Part shown: positions 6,827-14,352 of the stretch, in pieces
Numbering within the stretch: the stretch's first letter is position 1
Layout: each line of letters starts with the position of its first letter
NCBI GenBank assembly: GCA_001399805.1
Contig: LIHJ01000025.1
Span: 1 to 15,698, forward strand
DNA length: 15,698 nt
Direction: 5' to 3'
From: Candidatus Bathyarchaeota archaeon BA1
GTDB lineage: Archaea; Thermoproteota; Bathyarchaeia; Bathyarchaeales; Bathyarchaeaceae
Program-made: the position numbers and the translations under genes
The notes under the pieces: generated by a model
Told to the model about the DNA's origin: nothing
What the model saw: the letters and a program-made list of their open reading frames with translations, nothing else
Databases searched by the model: none

Positions 6827-7086
6827 CGCAAAGTCTCAAGAAAACTTTTTAAAAATCTGGAAGTCACCAAAAGGGCTGAGGAATACGATCTTACTGAAGC
6901 GGAAGTCGCAACCACATCGATGAATGCGTTTGAGATATACCTGGGTGCCTTTAGGTCGAGGGAGGCTACGAAAAACGTTAGGGAGGCAGATGGCACCCTT
7001 GATTCAATGAAGGCCCTCCATCTCGCTAAGGAAAGCTCTGGAAAGTCTGGCGAAATTCTCTCCGAGCTACTCCATATATTTTATAA
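6827..7086 (+). pseudogene. decayed VapC (PIN) fragment
   Basis: A plus-strand frame with no credible start reads like the middle of a VapC toxin: ATTSMNAFEIYLGAFRS, then KNVREADGTLDSMKALHL, AKESSGKSGEILSELL. This corresponds to helices 2-5 of the PIN fold, including the Glu that follows 'NAFE'. The N-terminal 'DTNV' strand with the first catalytic Asp is missing. So is the C-terminal half with 'DLLIA' and 'TRN', where the frame runs into the end of the opposite-strand HEPN-like gene. The frame starts inside the promoter of the UPF0175 operon. I regard it as a relic, perhaps cut by rearrangement when the neighbouring modules were inserted. Confidence 0.6.
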
Positions 7087-7089
7087 GCT

Positions 7090-7530
7090 CTACAAAGATT
7101 TTATGTCTTCTATATATTTTCTGACTTTCTTGAGTTCGATCTTAATTGTGGCGGGGGATAGGATGCCTTCATAGAATCCTAGTTCATGAAGATGGTGATC
7201 TCGCGCCGAGAAGCGATCTAGTAACCCCAGCTTCTCTACAACTGGTTCGATTTCCTCCAACTCCTCAAGACGCTTACGTCTCTCCCAATGGCTTTTAGCC
7301 AGCGGGACATTCTTCTTCAAGAAAAGCGCGTTTGTTGCTTGCACTACCGCGTTCCATGCCTTTTCGCAAGCATCCCTAAACAAAATGGCGTCTTTCTGCT
7401 CCACAGCTCGCTCAAGTTCTCTCGCAGCTGCGTCATGAAAACTTTCAGCCTGTTCGATAAATGCATCGATGTCCTTCGCTAAATCAGCTTCAATCTTGCC
7501 TTCGCCTAGCCCTCTGGCTTTCTCCCTCAC
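7090..7530 (-). CDS. PaREP1 / HEPN-like helical protein
   Basis: This 146-residue all-helical protein resembles the PaREP1 family, a group common in Thermoproteota and related to HEPN domains. Helix 1 is LAKDIDAFIEQAESFHDAAARELERAV. The next block, DACEKAWNAVVQATNALFLKKN, carries the family's 'A-x-E-K-A-W-x-A-x-x-Q-A' signature. The C-terminal LHELGFYEGILSPATI matches 'LHxNFYExxLdP'. I see no clear R-x4-6-H RNase motif, although RDHHLH (110-115) is suggestive. Many HEPN proteins act with MNT nucleotidyltransferases as toxin-antitoxin pairs, but no MNT gene is adjacent. The start is a GTG at 7528-7530 with GAGGA upstream (7538-7542). The frame remains open further upstream into the IS-type hairpin, but a TATA box at 7563-7572 supports the chosen start. 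Confidence 0.65.
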   Translation of the reverse strand: MREKARGLGEGKIEADLAKDIDAFIEQAESFHDAAARELERAVEQKDAILFRDACEKAWNAVVQATNALFLKKNVPLAKSHWERRKRLEELEEIEPVVEKLGLLDRFSARDHHLHELGFYEGILSPATIKIELKKVRKYIEDIKSL

Positions 7531-7562
7531 ACGCTTGTCCTCTGACCATAAATTGAAAAGCG

Positions 7563-7572
7563 CATATTTAAG
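7563..7572 (-). promoter_or_regulatory. TATA-like element of the PaREP1/HEPN gene
   Basis: CTTAAATATGC on the minus strand lies about 35 bases before the GTG. The predicted transcript start near 7542 keeps the GAGGA site at the extreme 5' end. It begins ten bases past the end of the IS-type hairpin motif, so the insertion end directly abuts this promoter. Confidence 0.4.
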
Positions 7573-7581
7573 TTTGGCTTT

Positions 7582-7611
7582 TTTGGCACTCCCACCGCTA
7601 AAGGGCGTGGG
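7582..7611 (-). mobile_element. solo IS200/IS605-type terminal hairpin
   Basis: On the minus strand the sequence reads CCCACGCCCTTTAGCGGTGGG followed by AGTGCCAAA. A stem CCCAC/GTGGG extends by GC/GC with one bulged base and a six-base loop. The right half GTGGGAGTGCCAAA matches the terminal motif at 3956-3969 in 13 of 14 bases, in inverted orientation. Such hairpins mark the guide-proximal right end of IS605-type elements. No transposase gene adjoins it. It lies between the last permease gene and the PaREP1 promoter. Confidence 0.5.
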
Positions 7612-7653
7612 CTTTCTGGTTAACTTTGGTAAGCTTCAATTTAAGGTGGCGGT

Positions 7654-9237
7654 TCACCTTTTTCTTAGTCTTGGGTTGAGGATCTCGTCTAGGGTGAAGC
7701 CTATGAAGACGAGGCCTAAGCAGAGGAACATTATACCCGCGATTGGGGGCAATATCCACCACCAAGCCCCCACATAGAAGGCTGCCCCATGTAGGCACTC
7801 ATTCAATATCTTCCCCCAGGAAGCGAGAAAGGGATCTCCGAAGCCTAGGATGCTTAGACTGGCTTCCAGTACGATTGCGCCAGGGATTGATAAGACAAAT
7901 GAGTACATCAGAAGCGGAACGGTCTGGGGAAGGATGTGTTTAAACATTATGGAGAAGTCTGAGACGCCAACGCTTCTAGCAGCCTCTACAAAAGCTCTTT
8001 CTCTGAGAGAGAGAATCCATGCTCTGAGCTGTCTTGCTAAACCAGACCATGCAAAGAGGGCGATAACGACAATAATAATGTATATTATGGGGAAGGGAGG
8101 GGGGCGGTATTTGACGATCATCATTATGAGAAGGATTAGGGGAAGGGTTGGTATGAGGTAGATGGTGTCAGCCGTAAAGACTAGAGCTTGGTCGGCGATT
8201 CCACCCTTATAGCCAGCGATTGTGCCTACAACCGTCCCTATGACAACTACGATGAGCGCTGCAAAAATGCCGACAGTTAGTGAAACCCTTGATCCCCAGA
8301 CAAACTGGGACCATATGTCTTGTCCTTGATAGTTTGTGCCAAGGAGGCCGAAGAGAAGACCCTTAACTTCTATTTTTACAGGCGTAATGCTGACTTCAAG
8401 TTTGGGGTTGCGTCCCTCATAGCCTAGATCGTAGATTTGCACAAAGATGTTGAGGTAATATTCTCCCTTTTCTTTGAAGACGTGTGTGGCAAGATTTTCA
8501 CCTATGCCAGAAATTAGGTTCTTATCCAATAAGACAAAATGGTCTGAATATATTGTCAAGGGGTAGTCCCATGCAGAGAAGCTTTCATCAAACCACTCAT
8601 GTTTCTTTTCAATGGGGAACAGAATGTAGGATCCTTCATCACTTGCCCTAGTAATGTTTATAAAGAGCCGTAACCGCAAACCCGCCCATGAAGGTACGCC
8701 ATCGATTTCCACCATATCATAGGGCGTATAGTTTGTTATATTAATCCTAAAGGATACATGGAAGGTCTTGCAGGGTTCATAGGGGTAGTTAATCAGTTTC
8801 GATTTCAGTGTTATCGAGGCGGTGGGCTTTGTAGGCTCAGGGCTGAGGAGAGGGGTTCCCTTCTTAGGCTCTGCGTTCTCATAAGATATTGTTACGTAGG
8901 CATCCCTTGATATCTTCACAAGATCTTGTCTACCAGTAACGCTTTGGTTCCACTCGTTGGGTGTTATAGAATGAATGGCACTCCTCGGAAGATCTCTGTA
9001 GGCTGGGAATATGGCCATCCACTCTGGCGATGCTACCGGCTCAGCAAGATAAAGACCAGCTGACCCTATTGGGTCGTATGGTGCTATGAAGGGGGCCAAG
9101 ATAGCTAGCATTGAAAAGAAAACTAGGAGGCATAGGCCAGCGATGCCCATCTTCCTTTTTCTGAAAAGTCTCCAGAAGTTTTTGACATTCTCGATGAGTA
9201 TCTTCCTTCTGTAAACTTCAAATCGTTTCTTCATCAT
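7654..9237 (-). CDS. ABC transporter permease, OppC/DppC type, with large insert
   Basis: This 527-residue inner permease belongs to a peptide/oligosaccharide-type ABC importer. TM1 is at about 30-52 (GIAGLCLLVFFSMLAILAPFI). The family's 'LGTDxxGRD' block appears as LLGTNYQGQDIWSQFVWGSR only at 298-317. It is followed by five more TM segments (about 320-342, 358-376, 383-402, 437-460 and 490-516) and the EAA loop EAARSVGVSDFSIMFKHILPQ (418-438), which contacts the ATPase. In ordinary OppC proteins of about 300 residues the TM1-to-LGTD distance is only some 20-40 residues. Here about 230 residues (66-295) of beta-rich sequence with several N-x-T/S sites form an extracytoplasmic domain. The ATG at 9237 has a GAGG site inside the end of the preceding gene, seven bases downstream of it. 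The next genes are not ATPases. A 6-bp hairpin spans the stop codon. Confidence 0.88.
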   Translation of the reverse strand: MMKKRFEVYRRKILIENVKNFWRLFRKRKMGIAGLCLLVFFSMLAILAPFIAPYDPIGSAGLYLAEPVASPEWMAIFPAYRDLPRSAIHSITPNEWNQSVTGRQDLVKISRDAYVTISYENAEPKKGTPLLSPEPTKPTASITLKSKLINYPYEPCKTFHVSFRINITNYTPYDMVEIDGVPSWAGLRLRLFINITRASDEGSYILFPIEKKHEWFDESFSAWDYPLTIYSDHFVLLDKNLISGIGENLATHVFKEKGEYYLNIFVQIYDLGYEGRNPKLEVSITPVKIEVKGLLFGLLGTNYQGQDIWSQFVWGSRVSLTVGIFAALIVVVIGTVVGTIAGYKGGIADQALVFTADTIYLIPTLPLILLIMMIVKYRPPPFPIIYIIIVVIALFAWSGLARQLRAWILSLRERAFVEAARSVGVSDFSIMFKHILPQTVPLLMYSFVLSIPGAIVLEASLSILGFGDPFLASWGKILNECLHGAAFYVGAWWWILPPIAGIMFLCLGLVFIGFTLDEILNPRLRKR

Positions 9238-9243
9238 GGTTCT

Positions 9244-10263
9244 CTACCTCAATCTAACCCTTGGGTCTAGCCACGAGATCACTATGTCGCTGATATAAAG
9301 CGAGATGGTGGTGAGAAGACAGAAGATAAAAAGTATTGTTTGTACGATTGGATAATCGTTTTGTAGGAGGGCATGCCAGATCTTTAAGCCCATGCCGTAA
9401 TACATGAATATGGTTTCGGTTATGATCCCGCCAGCTATTAGGCTGGGAAGCGCGAACGCCATCATTACTACGACAGGTGGCATCACGTTTTTGAAGACAT
9501 GCTGCCGCATGATAACTGTTTCCTTGACACCCTTGGCCTTAGCCGTGAGCACGTAGTCTTGCCCTAGCTCTGAAATGGTTAGCTGCCTTGTATAGTAGAC
9601 CAACCCCCCAAAACCAGCGATCACAATCGCCATGGCTGGCATCGCCAAGTGCCATAGATACACTGGGAGGTTTGTTAAAGTTAGGGGCGGGGGAGTTAAT
9701 GGGGGCCAGGGAAATAGATGGATTCCCCATAGCATTCTTGGCAAATAGCCGACGACAAGTAGCACCACGGGGGCCATCAGCCAAGCGGGCGTCACATAAG
9801 ACCACAAGCTAACTCCCATGATTGTCGACTCGATGGTCTTTCCCCTCTTAGTGGCCGAATACCAGCCCACAGAGAAGCCAATAACAAGGTTTGTGATGAG
9901 AGCAACAATGTTTAGCATGAGGGTGTTCACCAAGGGGGTTTTGATTTCCTCAAGAACCCAGTTTCGGCCAATAAAAGAGTAGCCAAAGTTGAAACTAAAA
10001 AGTGCAGAGATATAGCGCACAAATTGGTTGGGAAAGAAGGGCTCCCCTATGCCGAAGGTTTTCTTGAACTCCTCTACAATCTCTGCGTATGCCCCGATTT
10101 CACCTGGGGGAAGATTTGAGTATATATAAATTATGAAAGGGTCTTCACCGTAAACATAATATGGTACTACCCTAATCAAAATAAATATAAGTATCACGAC
10201 AACGAGGACTAGCGTGAATCGGTCTATCGCTCTTTTTATGAGATACCAAGCCATTCCAGCCAT
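9244..10263 (-). CDS. ABC transporter permease, OppB/DppB type
   Basis: This 339-residue permease pairs with the OppC-type protein. It has TM1 near the N-terminus (LVLVVVILIFILIRVVPYY), an extracytoplasmic stretch with FGIGEPFFPNQFVRYISALF (the family's 'LGLDxPlxxQYxxwl'), FNFGYSF, and then TM segments at about 110-140, 155-178, 203-225 and 265-290. The EAA-type loop is YVLTAKAKGVKETVIMRQHVFKNVMPP. The C-terminus ends with the usual LDPRVRLR. I choose the ATG at 10261-10263, preceded six bases upstream by GGTG. A TTG/GTG pair at 10275/10272 would add four residues. The gene sits 41 bases after the binding-protein gene, and the OppC gene follows after six bases, so the three form one operon. 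Confidence 0.9.
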   Translation of the reverse strand: MAGMAWYLIKRAIDRFTLVLVVVILIFILIRVVPYYVYGEDPFIIYIYSNLPPGEIGAYAEIVEEFKKTFGIGEPFFPNQFVRYISALFSFNFGYSFIGRNWVLEEIKTPLVNTLMLNIVALITNLVIGFSVGWYSATKRGKTIESTIMGVSLWSYVTPAWLMAPVVLLVVGYLPRMLWGIHLFPWPPLTPPPLTLTNLPVYLWHLAMPAMAIVIAGFGGLVYYTRQLTISELGQDYVLTAKAKGVKETVIMRQHVFKNVMPPVVVMMAFALPSLIAGGIITETIFMYYGMGLKIWHALLQNDYPIVQTILFIFCLLTTISLYISDIVISWLDPRVRLR

Positions 10264-10304
10264 TTTGAGCACCAAAAAATAAGGGGAGGAGGTGTTTTTA
10301 AAAG

Positions 10305-12680
10305 TTATGGGCGCCTCTTTTTAACCACTAAGACCCCTAGTGTGACAACAACGATCGCTGTGATGATCAGTGATACCTGCGGCATAACCGCTTCGATGCC
10401 CACGACTGGGGTTGGGAGTGTTATTGCTGGTGGAAGCGTTGGTGCTGGCGGTAATGCAACGACGCCCACAGGGGGTGGCGGCGGTGGCGGCAGTCCAAGC
10501 GGATAGATGCTTAATGTAGCGGCGTATGTCCCTCTTAAGGCTCCATAGGGGATGGCCCTCTCAGCCTTCACCCCAATATCGTATTTTCCGGGCAGTAAAC
10601 CCGCCAACGTTGCTTTGTAGGTGCCCGCCCCGATGTGCTCTGCTTTAAACAGTGCAGAGATGGGGCCAGACGCAGACACGCTTACCTCAGCGTCTGTAAC
10701 TGCCTTGTCGAGGTAGTCTGTAACCTTGACCTCAACGGATATTTTTACGTCTTCCTCTATGGGCTCCTTAATGGATGGTGTCGTTGTTACACTGAGCCTT
10801 AACCCCTTTTCAGGATGTCTGAAGTGATATTCTGGGTTCCATGTCAAGCGCACGAGCTTGCCTACCACGTGTTCTACGCATATGAAGCGCCCGGTGCCGA
10901 TGAGCTGTGTTAAGTCGGGTCTTTCTGGGTGGGATATTCTAGATGGGTCGCCGAAGGGGTTCGGAACCTTGCCAAAAATGTGCATTGGGAGTGGTGTAGC
11001 GAACAATAGGTATTCTAGCCAAAGCCAGCTTCTGGATTTAATGTAAGCAATTATGGTGTATGGGTCTGGTATTTCGGTTTTAACTATGTCGGGGACATAG
11101 TACACGTAGTATCGTATGGTTTTCCATGCATGACCTGGGTACCTCCATGTCCAGTCTAGGTCGTAGGCTGTGAGGGGGACCCCATCATGCCATTTCACGC
11201 CCTTCTTAAAGTAAAGCGTAACCTTTGTGCTATTCACGCCCTCATAAAGGATGTCCTCAAATTTGTAGTCCTCAATCAAGGTTCGTATTCTTGCCGGCGT
11301 ATCATAAATGTTGTCTGGGTTGGTTTCTGTCAAACTGTTAAACATTCTGGATAATACTACGTATTCAGCGGCCCACATGTAGTTCATGGGGTTCAGGGTA
11401 GCGGGGATTATTCCAATGACACCATTGAATGTTCCACCAAGCTTCTTCTCTTCTCCAGTAGCGGGGTCCACTGAGTACCAGCCCATGTCGGTGAGCAGAG
11501 GGTGCATAGCTAATGGCATCCTAGGCTCTTCATACTTCCCGTAGGATAGAACCCAGCCCTTCCACTTACCTGAAATAGCGGTGTAGCTTACGGCGCTGTA
11601 AACGGGGACCCATGGGACAATGTCGGCTGTTATTTCCTGCATCTTCCACTGGTAATATTTCGCTTCTGCGACATCTGTTGTGAACTGGGATTTATCTATG
11701 TATCCGTCTAGTGTTGCGTTGTGCACGCCAGCCCAGTTCCATCCTTTGGGTGTTGCATCGACCCATCGATCCTCCTTGCTGTGCCAGAAAGTGTACATGA
11801 AGGCTGGGTACATCCCCATACTCCAGCCAACAAGGTACGTTTGGAACACCCTTGTGCCGAACACCCTAGCGCTCAAAATTGCGGCGGTCACAAGATCCGG
11901 CTTGACCATTATGCCGATCTTCTTGGCATGTTCCACGTATTGCATAAGTATGGAGTAGTACACGGGAGAGATGGCCTCGGGCAGGGCGATCACCTCGACT
12001 TCAAGGCGCTTCGTTTTACCTGCATCAGGATAGGGTCGACCCAGCTCGTCCTTTTCAGGAACGACGTACGTTCTGTATCCATCAGGACCCATTTTGTATC
12101 CGGCGGCATCAAGAATCGCATTTGCGCGTTCAAAACTGAGTGGATAGAGAGTCTCATAGTCAATTTTTTTGCGTATCGGGTTCTGCCAATCACCGTAGAT
12201 GTCCATCACGTCCGTTGTGGTTTTGATGGCGTGCCCCTTCAGCAAGGGTCCATGTATGATCGCATCCCGGTCAATTATGTGGGCGAACGCCTTCCTTATC
12301 GCGGGATCACAAACAACATTGTATGGGGACGTTTCGAAAGGTGGCCCAATCCTATCTCTTACATTAAACTGAATCAGGCCAAGCGTGTTTATACCCACAG
12401 TCCTAATGATTTCGCCTCCCCACTCCTTAATGGGCTTACTTTCCTTAATTCGATCGAGATGTGCTGGATATACCCCCACAATATCTATCTCACCGAGCTC
12501 GAAAGCCGACAGCCCCACCGCATAGTCTGGAATCATCTTATACACCATCTCATCGATCCGAGGTCCATAGGGGCTCCACTTCACTTCTGGGGACGCCGCG
12601 ACAGGCACCGGCACCATAAGCATCGGAAGAAGCAAAGTGAACACCAAAGCCGACAACATCGCTAGGTTAACCTTCCTCAT
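10305..12680 (-). CDS. membrane-anchored ABC substrate-binding protein, apparently circularly permuted SBP_bac_5
   Basis: This 791-residue secreted protein captures the substrate for the downstream permeases. A signal peptide (RKVNLAMLSALVFTLLLPML...VAA) covers about 1-30. Next comes what is normally the C-terminal half of SBP_bac_5: PRIDEMVYKMIPDYAVGLSA with LGEIDIV (about 40-67), LIQFNVRDR, DPAIRKAFAHIIDRDAII (125-142), ERANAILDAAGY, and PWVPVYSAVSYTAISG (356-371). Only then follows the normal N-terminal half: GGTFNGVIGIIPATLNPMNY (415-434), VTLYFKKGVKWHDGVPLTAYDLDW and GTGRFICVEHVVGKLVRLTWNPEY (595-618). After that are an Ig-like domain (about 630-728), a proline-rich linker and a C-terminal TM anchor with KKRRP. 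The start is the ATG at 12680 with GGAGGTT about nine bases upstream; a TTG at 12698 contains that site. The ligand is unknown. Confidence 0.9.
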   Translation of the reverse strand: MRKVNLAMLSALVFTLLLPMLMVPVPVAASPEVKWSPYGPRIDEMVYKMIPDYAVGLSAFELGEIDIVGVYPAHLDRIKESKPIKEWGGEIIRTVGINTLGLIQFNVRDRIGPPFETSPYNVVCDPAIRKAFAHIIDRDAIIHGPLLKGHAIKTTTDVMDIYGDWQNPIRKKIDYETLYPLSFERANAILDAAGYKMGPDGYRTYVVPEKDELGRPYPDAGKTKRLEVEVIALPEAISPVYYSILMQYVEHAKKIGIMVKPDLVTAAILSARVFGTRVFQTYLVGWSMGMYPAFMYTFWHSKEDRWVDATPKGWNWAGVHNATLDGYIDKSQFTTDVAEAKYYQWKMQEITADIVPWVPVYSAVSYTAISGKWKGWVLSYGKYEEPRMPLAMHPLLTDMGWYSVDPATGEEKKLGGTFNGVIGIIPATLNPMNYMWAAEYVVLSRMFNSLTETNPDNIYDTPARIRTLIEDYKFEDILYEGVNSTKVTLYFKKGVKWHDGVPLTAYDLDWTWRYPGHAWKTIRYYVYYVPDIVKTEIPDPYTIIAYIKSRSWLWLEYLLFATPLPMHIFGKVPNPFGDPSRISHPERPDLTQLIGTGRFICVEHVVGKLVRLTWNPEYHFRHPEKGLRLSVTTTPSIKEPIEEDVKISVEVKVTDYLDKAVTDAEVSVSASGPISALFKAEHIGAGTYKATLAGLLPGKYDIGVKAERAIPYGALRGTYAATLSIYPLGLPPPPPPPVGVVALPPAPTLPPAITLPTPVVGIEAVMPQVSLIITAIVVVTLGVLVVKKRRP

Positions 12681-12814
12681 TTTCCATACAACCTCCAAAC
12701 TTTTCCAGTTAAATTATGGTGGAGTCCTCCCATTTAAATTTTTCCAGAAATTTTAAATCCATAAAGATAATAATAATATCAACGAAGTTATTGAATGAAG
12801 AAAGGGGAGATACG
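12681..12814. promoter_or_regulatory. divergent promoter region of the ABC operon and repeat protein
   Basis: This 134-base AT-rich region serves both directions. Plus strand: GAAATTTTAAATCC (12746-12759) is a TATA candidate placing the start near 12778, with GGGGAGA (12804-12810) as the ribosome site. Minus strand: ATAATTTAAC (12711-12720) is a TATA candidate giving a very short leader with GGAGGTT. Sharing one control region suggests the two transcription units are coregulated. Confidence 0.45.
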
Positions 12815-14266
12815 TTGAAGAAATATGTGCTCATTTTATGCCTCTTCCTGACACTATCAGCAACCATTTCCACGGCGCTTGCGATGGGTGCCCCGCCAAC
12901 GATAACAGCAGCAACCCTTGAAAAAACCAAGCTCTACAGGGGGCTTCAAACCTTAAGAGCCAGCCTCACCGCAACCGATGACAAGACACCAGTGGCAAAA
13001 CTTAAGGTCGACACAACCATAGTCTTCGCCGATGGACAGACAATAACCGCCCCAATGGTCTACGAGCCGGTCCTAAAGATATTTTACAGATTCCTGCTGA
13101 TACCAGAGGCGGTGGGCACAGGCATCGCCACAATAACCATGACCGTAATAGACACGGATGGCGAAAAAAACTCAACCACACTCAAATTTGAAGTCTACGA
13201 CCACAAGCCTGTGCTAGCCGCAAAAGAGGAGGCCGTACGCGCCATAACCACCGCAATCGCACTCATCAGCAGCTGGGCTGAGCTGGGCATAAACATGACA
13301 ACACCCACCACCTTAATAGCTGAAGCCGAGAGCACCCTCGATCTCGCCGAGGTGGTACTAAAGTCTCTGGAAGACGTTGAGGGCGCCATGACATATTATA
13401 AAGAAGCCAAGGCATCCGCTGAGCTGGCCGTAGAAAAGGCAAAGGCAAGCGTTGGCCTACACAAGGCAGCCGAGAAAGCCAAGGAGGAGGCCCGATTAGC
13501 CATCGAGAGGGCCAAGACCTACATAGACGCCTGGCTACCGAAGGTGCTCAACATGACCACATCCCTCGGCCAACTGAAGCTAGCTGAAACAGAGTATGCC
13601 TCAGGCTTGAAACTCATAGTGTTGGAGGGCTCCCCAGGAGCAACCTCAGCCTTCATAAGAGCAAAGACTCACGCTGAATACGCCCTAGCCTCCGCCACCA
13701 CCAACGTCAAGGCATTCTCCATCGCCTCGGAAAAAATGGCGAAGGCAAAGGCCACCATCGACTCCCTCACCGCCTACGTTAACACCCTAAAGGCTCTAGG
13801 CGTTGACATGGGGAGGACCCACACCCTGCTCGACTATGTCAATGAGATCTACAAAATGTGTGAAGCAGCCATGGTAATGGAGGGTGTTCCTGGCGTCTCC
13901 GACGCCCTCGACACCGTCATCAAGAAAGCCTCTGAGGCACTCACCGAAGCCGAGACAGCCGCGAAAGGCTCCGCCAGCGACTCCATAGGCAAAGCCAAAG
14001 GCATGCTCGCCTTCATCAAAGGACGCCTCTTTACACCAGACACCAAACTTGCGGAAGCCTTAATAGACCTCGCTGAGAAGTCCTTCGGAGAGAAGGATTA
14101 TCCGACCGCCATAGCAAGAGCCGACCAGGCCCTCATAGAGCTCATGAGGCTGGAGGGCCCGCAAACAGCTGCAATAAACACAGCCACCTCATCCGTGGTT
14201 ATAATCCTCATCGCAATAGTGATCTCGTTCCTGCTGTTAAGAAGAAGACCTGTTGCTAAAGCATAA
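12815..14266 (+). CDS. surface-anchored protein with Ig-like domain and about four helical repeats
   Basis: This is a 483-residue secreted protein of unknown function. The start is a TTG at 12815 with GGGGAGA four bases upstream. It gives a clean signal peptide (KKYVLILCLFLTLSATISTALA, 2-23), whereas the frame upstream would add 33 unrelated residues. Residues 27-128 are beta-rich and Ig-like (LKVDTTIVFADGQTITAP, ATITMTVIDTDGEKNS). Residues about 135-447 hold four alanine-rich helical units of 60-80 residues, starting near 135, 219, 306 and 388. Each contains an 'LG-[IV]-[ND]-M' or similar turn, a second helix with 'LAE', and an 'A-x3-A-x-x-A-x-x-A' helix. A TM segment (SSVVIILIAIVISFLLL) and RRRPVAKA end it. 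It is divergent from the ABC operon and has the same anchor style as the binding protein, so a role in the same surface assembly is plausible. Confidence 0.82.
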   Translation: MKKYVLILCLFLTLSATISTALAMGAPPTITAATLEKTKLYRGLQTLRASLTATDDKTPVAKLKVDTTIVFADGQTITAPMVYEPVLKIFYRFLLIPEAVGTGIATITMTVIDTDGEKNSTTLKFEVYDHKPVLAAKEEAVRAITTAIALISSWAELGINMTTPTTLIAEAESTLDLAEVVLKSLEDVEGAMTYYKEAKASAELAVEKAKASVGLHKAAEKAKEEARLAIERAKTYIDAWLPKVLNMTTSLGQLKLAETEYASGLKLIVLEGSPGATSAFIRAKTHAEYALASATTNVKAFSIASEKMAKAKATIDSLTAYVNTLKALGVDMGRTHTLLDYVNEIYKMCEAAMVMEGVPGVSDALDTVIKKASEALTEAETAAKGSASDSIGKAKGMLAFIKGRLFTPDTKLAEALIDLAEKSFGEKDYPTAIARADQALIELMRLEGPQTAAINTATSSVVIILIAIVISFLLLRRRPVAKA

Positions 14267-14279
14267 ACCCACCAGTTCC

Positions 14280-14289
14280 CCTTTTTTTC
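14280..14289 (+). terminator. T-tract terminator after the repeat-protein gene
   Basis: CCCCTTTTTTTCT begins 13 bases after the stop codon. Archaeal transcription typically ends at such T-runs without needing a hairpin. Confidence 0.5.
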
Positions 14290-14352
14290 TAAATTAAGTT
14301 TCTATAAACGTATCAATAGGAGACAGCCAGTTCGCCTCACGTCCAGGTTGCC

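Noticed and set aside
7643..7660. AAGGTG...CACCTT hairpin followed by a T-run on the plus strand as a terminator
   Set aside because: The T-run follows the hairpin only on the plus strand, where no gene ends. On the minus strand it merely spans the permease stop codon.
11721..12665. A 314-codon open frame on the plus strand antisense to the binding-protein gene
   Set aside because: It lies wholly inside the well-supported minus-strand gene, shows no recognisable motif, and is the kind of codon-phase shadow expected from a long GC-biased gene.
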